Both the position numbers and the translations under genes were made by a program. This document shows, piece after piece, positions 1 to 8,800 of a stretch of 50,739 bases of DNA; within the stretch, counting starts at the first letter, position 1; each line of letters starts with the position of its first letter. The notes under the pieces are model-generated. The model saw nothing but the letters and a program-made list of their open reading frames with translations. It had not been told where the DNA came from and made no database searches. The stretch spans positions 1 through 50,739 of the IMG/VR virus record IMGVR_UViG_3300030085_004299; one strand, written 5' to 3'. Source of the DNA: a virus.

Positions 1-2267
1 AGACCTCTCTTCGCTTGAACGTCACGGAGGTAAGGTTCGACGATGTTCACGAAATTAGCTCTCGTGTTTGCATCATTTAGTTCGAAGAGTTGAGTGTTAG
101 CAGCTCCTTCAAGTGACTGTTCAACTGTGAGGAACAGTCTCCTGACGTTGATTCTGTCAAACGCTGAAGCATAACCCAGTGCTGTCTTATCACCGAAGAG
201 TAAAGTGCCTGCACCTCTCTGAGTAATAATTGAGTTGATTCTATCACCGTAGAGTTGATCTCTTTGGTTCTTAGTTGGGTTGAATGCCAGTTTGATCGCG
301 TTGTTCAGAATACCTCTCTGGAGACCAGCAGGTGAGAACCAAGGATATGCCTCGATTGAAGTTCTGACACAAAGACCAGCAACGTCACCGTTAGTTGGAA
401 TATAACGGAATTGATTGTTGAATCTGTCGAAGGTGTACTTGTAACCCGAATCCAAGATCGCGTAGGACGAAGATGCGATTGGAGCGTAGTACTGCAGGAC
501 GTTTTCTAACTGAGTATTTGAATTTGTGACGTTTACAACGTTTGCTCTGTGTGGAGAAATTGTTGCGACACAATCCTTTCTATCTTCAGCGACTGAGATC
601 AGGTAATTAGCCTTAGCTTGTGACTGACTTTCGACACCCAAACCAGGACCCATGATCAGATAATCGACTTCGATTTCATCTCTATTAGAGAAGTATCCAT
701 AACCTGTGATCAGATCACCAAGTGAGGCTTCCATTCCACCATTTGCCTGGTAGTCAACACCACCACCAAGTGAGTAAGAAACAGAACCAAGAGCAGCGAA
801 GTGATTGTTTGCTGCGGTTTGACCCCACAGACCCTGAGCATTTGTATATGGTGTGAAGCTGGTAGAGAAACCAGAAGCAACAGGGAGTGTGTTGTAATAA
901 GTATCTTCTTTGATTGATGGGTTGTAACCAGCGAAGATGTATTGTGAATTCAGTGCCAGGTAATCTTTATAGAATGTCTTGGTAGGTGCATCTGCATCTG
1001 CCTCAGCATCAGAAGCTTTAGACAGTGAGAGGAACTTCTCAAGAATGTTACCCTGAACACCAGTTACATCACCCGTGTCGTCTACAACGACAATGTGAAG
1101 TGCGTCATTGCTACCTTTTCTTTGAACAGCGTACTGAGTATCAACTGGTCTAGGAGCAATGTTCTTCCAGAACAATGTTGAATTGGACAGTCCCAGTGTC
1201 TGAAGACCATACCAGTCTCTTACAGTACCTGCAGTAACTGTAGTAGAATGTGCGACTCCAGTTGAAGGAGTAATTGTTAAAGTATCTGCGGTTTTGAAGG
1301 AAGCACCGTCAAAGGATTGCTGATAAGTAACAGGAGTGACTGTGCCAGCAGTTGAAACTCGATTTAAGAATGTAACTGCAGAACCAACACCTTCACCACC
1401 ACTAACTTGGTCCGCAACTGTTACTGACGTTGTGCCAAAACCTGTGACCCTTTTGAGATCATTATTATTGACAAGTTGTATGAACTGAGTACCTGCGTTA
1501 ACAAAGGCAGTTGACAAGCCTGCATCACTGTTGATAGAGACTGTGACACCAGTGCTAATACCTGCAGAAGAGGTTGTAATACCAGTTGTCTGGTAATCAT
1601 CAATTCTTGGGAATACTCTTTCGAGAACTCTTACTTCAATTGAACTATTTGAGTTCTGAGCATCGGTGTTAACACCAGTGATGATACCTTTAAGGTGACC
1701 AGTGAAAGTATTGACCGCACCATTACCAGGAAGGTTGATGTTCGATCTTGCAACAGAAACACCAGCACCAACTACAAGGTTTAATGAACCAGGGTTGGTC
1801 GATGCAATACTAATCTGTTGATCAGCTTTGTTATCAATGGTGCAAACCTTCAGACCGTTACCCCATCTACCAGGGTTTCTGGTTGAGTAATAGTAAGAAG
1901 TGTCTGTCAGATGATTAAGTTCGTAATCATCCTTGTTCTCAATCAGTATGGTTGTACTTGCAGTGCCAACAGCAGCATTAGCGTTATTCAGGCTACCACC
2001 AGCAACTCTGACAACTTTGAGGATTCCGCCGTAAGAGAGGAATGAACTACCTGTCATCCAGTACTCGTACTGTCTATCAGTGCCGATTGGTTGTCCAAAA
2101 GTATCCAGGAACTGTTGTTGAGTCTCGATAGTGATTGCTTCATTTACAGGTCCGATTGAGAATGGACCAGCAATTGCACCAATGTTGTCAAGAACATTTT
2201 CAGCTCTTCCAACTGTAAGGTCAACCTCCCTGATTAATACTCCTGGAGATAATTGAGGAGTAGGCAT
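1..2267 (-). CDS. gp18: Tail sheath protein gp18, 3' end cut by window edge
   Basis: Contractile tail sheath subunit, which polymerises around the tail tube and contracts at infection. The frame opens at ATG 2267 behind a good ribosome site (AGGAGA, about 9 bases upstream) and stays open for 755 codons to base 1, where it leaves the window without a stop. The N-terminus MPTPQLSPGVLIREVDLT is the typical gp18 start. The last visible residues, VEPYLRDVQAKRGL, match the conserved sheath C-terminal region, so only a few dozen residues should be missing. It is longer than T4 gp18 (659 aa), as expected for cyanophage sheaths. It lies downstream of terminase gp17, as in T4, with one small gene between them, and has its own late-promoter word at 2304-2310. 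Confidence 0.93.
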   Translation of the reverse strand, partial: MPTPQLSPGVLIREVDLTVGRAENVLDNIGAIAGPFSIGPVNEAITIETQQQFLDTFGQPIGTDRQYEYWMTGSSFLSYGGILKVVRVAGGSLNNANAAVGTASTTILIENKDDYELNHLTDTSYYYSTRNPGRWGNGLKVCTIDNKADQQISIASTNPGSLNLVVGAGVSVARSNINLPGNGAVNTFTGHLKGIITGVNTDAQNSNSSIEVRVLERVFPRIDDYQTTGITTSSAGISTGVTVSINSDAGLSTAFVNAGTQFIQLVNNNDLKRVTGFGTTSVTVADQVSGGEGVGSAVTFLNRVSTAGTVTPVTYQQSFDGASFKTADTLTITPSTGVAHSTTVTAGTVRDWYGLQTLGLSNSTLFWKNIAPRPVDTQYAVQRKGSNDALHIVVVDDTGDVTGVQGNILEKFLSLSKASDAEADADAPTKTFYKDYLALNSQYIFAGYNPSIKEDTYYNTLPVASGFSTSFTPYTNAQGLWGQTAANNHFAALGSVSYSLGGGVDYQANGGMEASLGDLITGYGYFSNRDEIEVDYLIMGPGLGVESQSQAKANYLISVAEDRKDCVATISPHRANVVNVTNSNTQLENVLQYYAPIASSSYAILDSGYKYTFDRFNNQFRYIPTNGDVAGLCVRTSIEAYPWFSPAGLQRGILNNAIKLAFNPTKNQRDQLYGDRINSIITQRGAGTLLFGDKTALGYASAFDRINVRRLFLTVEQSLEGAANTQLFELNDANTRANFVNIVEPYLRDVQAKRG

Positions 2268-2303
2268 TTTTTATCTCTCCTAGGGTCTCAGTTTAACTAA
2301 TAA

Positions 2304-2310
2304 TATTTAG
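2304..2310 (-). promoter_or_regulatory. T4-type late promoter for the sheath gene
   Basis: CTAAATA on the minus strand, about 37 bases upstream of the gp18 ATG, in the gap after the small zinc-finger gene. It matches the TATAAATA/CTAAATA late element of T4-like phages. Very similar words occur in most other gaps of this window, which supports the reading. Confidence 0.6.
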
Positions 2311-2348
2311 AAATTTGACTGTTTTGAGAGGGTAAACATGACGTAAAC

Positions 2349-2579
2349 TTACCAATCGGGATATTCCCACCGAGACTTTGGACACTTATCCTTCTTTCTT
2401 ACTTTGACACCTTCAATAAAACACTCTTTACAGATATAAGAATATGAAGACGGAACCGCTCCTCTATCCTTTCGTGTTCTATAGAACCCATCAACTAAAT
2501 TCTTGACCTCCCCACAACTCTTACACTTTCTATCGGTCAGAAAAAGATGGTTTAATTCAAGTTGTTCATCTAGATCCAT
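2349..2579 (-). CDS. Small zinc-finger-like conserved phage protein
   Basis: A 76-residue protein of unknown function. It has two CxxC pairs (CKSC at about 19-22 and CKEC at about 50-53) separated by 27 residues, which looks like a small zinc ribbon, followed by a Lys-rich tail ending RWEYPDW. The spacing resembles the metal-binding front half of some HNH-type phage proteins, but no HNH catalytic core follows. I chose ATG 2579 because it overlaps the gp17 stop as TAATG, giving translational coupling. An in-frame ATG at 2600 would add seven residues inside gp17. The gene sits between gp17 and gp18. A DNA-binding or packaging accessory role is inference only. Confidence 0.75.
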   Translation of the reverse strand: MDLDEQLELNHLFLTDRKCKSCGEVKNLVDGFYRTRKDRGAVPSSYSYICKECFIEGVKVRKKDKCPKSRWEYPDW

Positions 2580-4243
2580 TAGTAATCCCAGAGCGTCCAA
2601 CCACCTGCAGTATTTCCATATTCATCCATCGTAGGTGAGGTCGTCCATCTGTCACCTTCACTATCAACAAAACTACCTTCACTCAGACCGTCATTCAAGA
2701 ATCCAAATGGAGCCATGTCCTGTTCGATTTGATTCTTCTGTTCCTCGTATAATCTCTTACGAACATCCTGGTCAGTCAGTTCTTTGAAGTAATCCTGTGC
2801 AACTAACCATGCATAAATGACAAGACACATTGCCAAGTCATCATTACATCCTTCTTCTGCTTCGAATGAATTACCTTTCGAAATGAATGTAGTTAATTCT
2901 GATATAATCTCGTAGTCATTCAACAACAATTTATTTTCTTCAATCATTGTCTTCAGGTTGAGTGATCCCACCTTTTTGACAGTCTTGGACATCTTGACAC
3001 CAAGTTGTGTTTTAGTTCCAGAGAACCCTTGTCCAACAACTTGACCTGCTCTACCTCTCATTGCACACATGAGTAGATTCTGATACTCTAAGTCATACTG
3101 AAGAATTGAAGCAATCTGATCTCCGATATCATTGACCTCACATAGAATGAATGCATTGTTATATGACTTGGCAACTTCCCAGATGATGTTTGGGAACAAC
3201 ATTGGTTTGATCGTATTATTACGATACTTGGCTACTACCTTATGGGGGAACGTTGTAATATCAGCAACGATGAATGCAGAGTAATCCTCTCCGACACCTC
3301 TAGCAACGTCAACCGTAATTACATAATCATTTTCCTTCTTAGGTTGTTCGTGGACATCAAGTCCAGCATTTTGTGTCAGAGGATTATCGTAAACAAGTGC
3401 TTTTAATTTACTAGGTGCAATCAGAGTATCAACAGATCCAAGGAATTCACACTCAAACTCAATCTTGAACTGTTGTTCCGATGTGTTCTTGATGGTCTGT
3501 TCTTTCCAGACCTCATCTCTACCTGGTACCTCTGACCAATGAACGTCTGTCGGTATATATTCATTTGCACCCTTCTCCGCATCATGCCACATACGGTAGA
3601 AGTGATTCATACCGTGTGGGGTAGAGACGATGATTACCTTCGTTGATTTACCAGAAGTAATAGTAGGATAAACAGAGGCAAAGAACGCATCTGCAATATG
3701 GTTTGGAACGAAGGCAAATTCGTCGAGGAAGAGAATGTTAAACGACATGCCTCGGACAGCACTTGCAGACGTAGAAGCTGCCAATATCTTACTGCCATTT
3801 TCTAATTCGATGTTTCCTTTATTCCAGACCAGGATTCCTTGTTGCATCCATGTCGGGAGGTTTTCATATGCTGTGGCAAGTCTTGCAAGAAGTTCTCTAG
3901 CAGTCGTTGCCTTGTTTGCCAGGATACCTATATTAACACTATCATTGAAAATTGCATAGTGTAAAAGATAAGACACACACGTAGTAGACTTACCAGTCTG
4001 TCGTGGCATCTTACAGATATTGAATCTGTTCTCGTGGAAGTTGTTAATTAACTTTTCCTGAAAGTCATAGGTCTTGAATGGTTGTAGACCATGGTCCAGG
4101 GTTACAATCTGGACGTAATTTTGTGCAAAGTAAACTGGATCATCTTTACATTTAATATACTCTTCAATTTGTTCTTTTGTAAACTCAATTGGAGTATTCG
4201 CCTTCTTCAGAAGGGGATTACCCAAATAAACATCACTTGCCAT
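2579..4243 (-). CDS. gp17: Terminase large subunit gp17 (packaging ATPase and nuclease)
   Basis: Motor of the DNA-packaging machine: an N-terminal ATPase pumps DNA through the portal and a C-terminal RNase H-like nuclease cuts the concatemer. Visible motifs are Walker A MPRQTGKST (about 79-87), Walker B ILFLDE (170-175) and the coupling motif STP (207-209). The nuclease acids are D312 in VDVARG, E369 in CEVND and Asp at about 468-469 in CNDDLAMC, matching the order of the T4 gp17 triad. At 554 residues it is a little shorter than T4 gp17 (610). It starts 14 bases after the preceding stop. Its stop overlaps the start of the small zinc-finger gene. Its small-subunit partner gp16 lies about 11 kb upstream rather than adjacent. 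Confidence 0.96.
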   Translation of the reverse strand: MASDVYLGNPLLKKANTPIEFTKEQIEEYIKCKDDPVYFAQNYVQIVTLDHGLQPFKTYDFQEKLINNFHENRFNICKMPRQTGKSTTCVSYLLHYAIFNDSVNIGILANKATTARELLARLATAYENLPTWMQQGILVWNKGNIELENGSKILAASTSASAVRGMSFNILFLDEFAFVPNHIADAFFASVYPTITSGKSTKVIIVSTPHGMNHFYRMWHDAEKGANEYIPTDVHWSEVPGRDEVWKEQTIKNTSEQQFKIEFECEFLGSVDTLIAPSKLKALVYDNPLTQNAGLDVHEQPKKENDYVITVDVARGVGEDYSAFIVADITTFPHKVVAKYRNNTIKPMLFPNIIWEVAKSYNNAFILCEVNDIGDQIASILQYDLEYQNLLMCAMRGRAGQVVGQGFSGTKTQLGVKMSKTVKKVGSLNLKTMIEENKLLLNDYEIISELTTFISKGNSFEAEEGCNDDLAMCLVIYAWLVAQDYFKELTDQDVRKRLYEEQKNQIEQDMAPFGFLNDGLSEGSFVDSEGDRWTTSPTMDEYGNTAGGWTLWDY

Positions 4244-4257
4244 AAAATTTAATTAGA

Positions 4258-5829
4258 TCAACACTTCCACTTTCTTAACGCCAAAGCCTTACGAGTTGGT
4301 CTTCCCTTCTCGTCCTTCATGGGTCCTTTCATTCCACCCATACGAGCACAGAATGATCTTTTTCTTGGACCACCTTCAGGTTGAGGTGCCTTGAGATCAG
4401 AACCTGGATTTTCTCTTTCGTATGACTTACGACCCTTCTCGTTCAAACCACCAGAGGGATTCTTTCCCTCCTTTCTCTGCCATGCTGCTGACTTCTCTTG
4501 AAGTGGTTCTGGTTTAATTAAATCCGTTGATTCAATCTCCATCGGTACATAATCATCTTTCCAATCAGTTGTATCAACCTCTTCACTCACACCAACATTT
4601 AAAACAGAATCTTGAGGTTGGAATGTTGTAGTATCAAATCTAAGAAGATTACAACCAGGATAGAACTTATCAAGTGCATCCTGTATTTCATTTCTAGTTG
4701 GCTTTCTTACCTCAGGGAAGAAAAGTTTCATATTCATATACTTTCCTCTCCACGAGAATGAAATCAAATAGATGTTTCCAGTTTTAGGAGGAATTCTTGT
4801 TGCTTCTTCAAGTGTAGGACACTCTTTCTTTCCGTGAATAGGGCACTCTTCACCTTTCTTATTTCCCATACATGTTACTTCTTCATTCTTGGGAACACAA
4901 TTAGGAACCATACGGTTACCCTTCTTTTTCATACCCACTTGCTTATGAGAATCCCAGCAAGGATCACCATCACCCTCTTTAACTTGTTCAGTCTCTTCTT
5001 TCTTGACACAGTTTGGATATCTCTTACCAAACATGGTCTTCATACCTTTCTTCTCATATCCCTTCCAGCACTTCTCGTCAATTACCTCAACTTCAATACC
5101 AGCAGCTCTCATTGCACTGATCTGGATGTCGGTAAATTCTGGAAGAGCCATGTACTCTTCTTTCTTAGTTGAGTTACCCCAGTTAGCCGCACCAACTTTA
5201 CGACACTTCACCAATGCACCAGAGGCATATGCAGATGGCCAAACAGAGTAGCGTGACTTGACCTTATGATAACAAGCATCTTTAGTTCCAGAACCCTTAC
5301 CCTTCTTGTCCTTTGCTTCGTTAATGTCCATGTCCTCTTTTACCTTACGGTCAGTTTTAACATTTGTTGGTTTTGAAGCTCCAGACTTTTTCTGTTGACC
5401 TGGGTCTTCTCTTCTCTTAGCAGCCTGTGCTGCAACTCTTTCCTTCTTGGACATACTTGCCCTTTTAGCAGAAGATACACATTTAGGAATACCTTCACCA
5501 GGTTTGTCACTTGCACAGGAATCTCCTGTTACAACATTTACCCAACCTTTCTTACCATCTTTTGATTTGGACTTACCAAACCAATCACGAAGGCCCTCTT
5601 CACTTACAGTTCCACCGTTTCCATTACCATTTCCGTTTCCATTACCATTTCCGTTTCCATTACCATTTTTATTGGTATCGGTTTCAGACTCATCATCTAC
5701 TGAATGACCATTCTCCTTTCGGAGCATACCCGCACGACCCACAACCTTAAATCCTGCAGGAATTGGTTTACATTTTTTATCTGTATAACAGTAGTAATAC
5801 CCTGCTTTACACTTACCGTTCTTAGCCAT
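4258..5829 (-). CDS. Cys/Lys-rich multidomain phage protein (DUF5872/DUF6321-like modules)
   Basis: A 523-residue protein of unknown function built from short modules. In order: a Cys-rich N-terminus (GYYYCYTDKKCKPIPAGF, about 10-27); an Asn-Gly repeat (54-72); a basic block with DWFGKSKSKDGKKGW and PKCVSSAKRASMSKKERV (about 82-160) resembling DUF5872; YHKVKSRYSVWPSAYASGALVKCRK (split across about 187-211), resembling DUF6321; and two copies of a CW...GMK...PNCV motif (253-275 and 291-312). A mixed domain follows at about 355-410, then a C-terminal segment with SFCARMGGMKGPMKDEKGRP. DUF names are from memory. It is strongly basic, suggesting nucleic-acid or capsid contact, but function is unproven. 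It lies directly upstream of gp17. Confidence 0.85.
   Translation of the reverse strand: MAKNGKCKAGYYYCYTDKKCKPIPAGFKVVGRAGMLRKENGHSVDDESETDTNKNGNGNGNGNGNGNGNGNGGTVSEEGLRDWFGKSKSKDGKKGWVNVVTGDSCASDKPGEGIPKCVSSAKRASMSKKERVAAQAAKRREDPGQQKKSGASKPTNVKTDRKVKEDMDINEAKDKKGKGSGTKDACYHKVKSRYSVWPSAYASGALVKCRKVGAANWGNSTKKEEYMALPEFTDIQISAMRAAGIEVEVIDEKCWKGYEKKGMKTMFGKRYPNCVKKEETEQVKEGDGDPCWDSHKQVGMKKKGNRMVPNCVPKNEEVTCMGNKKGEECPIHGKKECPTLEEATRIPPKTGNIYLISFSWRGKYMNMKLFFPEVRKPTRNEIQDALDKFYPGCNLLRFDTTTFQPQDSVLNVGVSEEVDTTDWKDDYVPMEIESTDLIKPEPLQEKSAAWQRKEGKNPSGGLNEKGRKSYERENPGSDLKAPQPEGGPRKRSFCARMGGMKGPMKDEKGRPTRKALALRKWKC
5615..5668 (-). repeat. Three perfect 18-bp tandem repeats coding Asn-Gly
   Basis: Three exact head-to-tail copies of ccgtttccattaccattt (plus strand) at 5615-5632, 5633-5650 and 5651-5668. 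They encode part of an alternating Asn-Gly linker in the Cys/Lys-rich protein. Perfect identity at third codon positions points to recent slippage. Confidence 0.9.
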
Positions 5830-5850
5830 TCAACTAAAGAGTATTTGTTA

Positions 5851-8800
5851 TTATTTATTTGCTTTGAGATGTTCCACTTCAAACTTCAGTTCTTGAATTG
5901 CTTTGACAAGCATTGGAACTAACTTTCCATATGAAGCCTCAAGTCGATCAGGATTTTCGTCCATCACTAAGTTCAAGTAATCAGCATCAACATCATGTTG
6001 TAAGGATTGTAACTCTTGTGCAATGAAACCAGCCTCATAGCTTCCATCCTTGCTATTACCGTCACGGGTCTGCCATTTGAACTTGACAGGATTCAACTTA
6101 CTGATGAAGTCCAAACCTTCTGGTAATTCTTGTACATCAGTCTTGTCGCGTGCATCAGACAAACTGCTAATGGTTTGCGTATTACACCTAAGAGTTGCAA
6201 CGCTGCTATTTCCAAGAGTTATTTCATTATTTACAGTTCCACTACTTGCAGTGGCTTGATATCCAATGCAAGTATTATTGGCACCCGTAGTAATATCGTC
6301 ACCTGCGAAAGCACCAACTGCTGTGTTATTGTTACCAGTGGTGAGGTCTCTGAGAGTATATGCTCCAAAACCAGTTGCATAGTCTGCAGTTGTAGAATCC
6401 TCAACTGCCTGATATCCCACGGCGGTAGATCTTTGTGCACTGGTGTTTGACTTTAACGCATAATAACCAACAGCAGTATTGTCCGATCCGTCAGTATTAG
6501 CGACAAGCGCCTCTTTACCGACTGCAGTATTTGCATTTCCACCAGTAACTACTTTTAATGCTTCATAACCAACACCAGTATTATCAGCACCATCAGATAC
6601 TCCATTAGAACCAACCGAATAATGACCAATTGCTGTATTTCTAGCACCTTGGTTCCACTTACCTGCTTGGTAACCTAAACCACATGCAAGTGTGTGTCCC
6701 GATCTTTCAGCGAAACAGTCATATCCAATTGCTATTTCACTATCATTATTAGCAGTCGTAAGTGCTCTATAACCAATAGCGATGTTATATGAACCTGTTG
6801 TTAATGAACCTAATGCACTATGACCAAGAACACAGTTGTTTGATCCCGTAGTGCATGAATCCAATGCCTCATAACCAACCGCGACATTATCCATGCCCGA
6901 AGTTACTCTCCGTAGAGATCTGTATCCAACAGCAGTGTGATCATTACCAGAAGTGAGCTGCTGCATGGATTTTTCACCCACGGCCACATTATTACTGCCA
7001 CTTGCTGATCCGTCCGTACCTTGCCCCGCACTATAACCAAGGAAAGTGTTTGTACTACCAGTTACATAACGACCTGCATATATGCCAAAGGCTGCAGATT
7101 GAAAATTAGTGGTTATTTTTGATAATGCTTCGTTACCAACAGCGCAGTTAAAATTACCTGATGTTTGGTCGTTAAGAGCATCTTTGCCGATTGCAACAGT
7201 GTTATTGCTCCCACCATCAGCAGCAAGTGTACCACTACCTAAACCAAGGGCAGCACCAGAATTATCTGTCTTTGCATCCGATAATCCATTAATCTCAGAT
7301 GCTCCACCACCGCCACCTGAAGCAGCTGCTAAAGTAATATTACCATTGCTTGAATTGTAAGTAAGGACATCTCCATCAGACGCTCCAGATTGCAAACCAG
7401 GAATACGAAGGCTAGTGATACTGCTATTTCCAAGAGTAATTTCATTTGATACGGTCGCACTACTTGCGTCAGCAGTATTGCCAATAACAATATTGTTAAT
7501 TCCTGTCGTAATATTATCACCAGCACTCTTACCTAGTGCTGTGTTGTTACTACCAGTAGTAACTAACTGTAAAGCTTCGTATCCAACAGCAGTACAACCA
7601 CCAGCTGTTGTCAATGACGCGGCTACGTTTGAACCAACCAAAGTACATGATGTACCACCAGTAGTTGCTGCAGTCGCAGCGTTATAACCGATTGCAACTA
7701 TATGATAAGGTGTGGTCATGTTCATTGCTGCCTGGTGACCTATTGCCACAGCATAGCCAAGAATACCTGCATATCCTGTATAATCCTCAAGTGCTTTATA
7801 TCCAACTGCAGTAAGACTTCCCATGGTGGTCGTTGATTTTAAAGCATTTCCACCGAGTGCAACACTGTGTGATGCTGTAGTGGCTGCATCAAATGCTGAT
7901 GTACCCACAACAACATTGCTGTTTCCAGTTGTCTGATTCTGACCAGCTAGACTACCGATTGCGATATTAGAACCACCAGAAGTTAAATCATAGTGAGCAA
8001 AGTAACCTATTGAAACATTGCTACTTGCAGTTGATTTTCTTTGAGCGAGTCTACCAATCGCAACAGCTTCTTGAACACCTGTGCCGGTGTCATGCATCGC
8101 CTGATATCCTATGGCGACGTTAGAGTGACCAGTAGTAATGTCTTTTAACGCCTGATAGCCGAGGGCAACATTTAACGATCCACTTGTATTTGCATTAAGT
8201 GCTTGATAACCAACTGCAGTATTTAAGTTATCAGAACCATCATCATTGGCCAAAGCTCCCGTGCCTAAACCAAGACCTGTTCCACTGTCGATAGTAACTG
8301 CGTCTGACAAATCATTGATCTCAGATGCACCTCCACCACTAATTCCAGTCAGATTAGAACCATCACCATATAAAGTATCAAAATATCCGTTAGCAAACCT
8401 GGTACTATTTGTTCCTATGTCAATAGCACTATCAGAACTTGCTTTTATATCTCCATCAAAAGTAAATGTAGCACTACCTTGGACCGTCCAATTACCACCT
8501 TCAAGTTTTAACTTATCATTACCATTATGATGGAAGTAGATTCCACCGCCGGAACCACCGTACATATCAATGACACTTTGATTATTTGCCCTTAAGAATA
8601 CACCACCACTAAGTGATGTAAGATAAACTTGATCCTTTGCTCTAAAATTTAATTGACTGGAAGTTGATGAGGTTTTTGGATCAATGGTCAAACTAGTTCC
8701 ATTAAAATACATATGCATATCTTGATCATCACCAAACTGCAACCTATCGTCGGTTGAACCACCACTATCACCAAATTGAATTAGATTACCATTGGTGTCT

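Noticed and set aside
2349-2600. Longer form of the zinc-finger gene starting at 2600
   Set aside because: The extra seven codons overlap gp17, while ATG 2579 gives a classic TAATG stop-start junction.
4834-5172. 112-residue plus-strand hydrophobic frame
   Set aside because: Antisense to the Lys/Glu-rich multidomain protein; reverse complements of Lys/Glu codons give Leu/Phe/Ser, which explains the false membrane-like look.
6130-6450. 106-residue plus-strand frame
   Set aside because: Antisense shadow of the repeat fibre; its Cys/Ser pattern mirrors the sense repeats.
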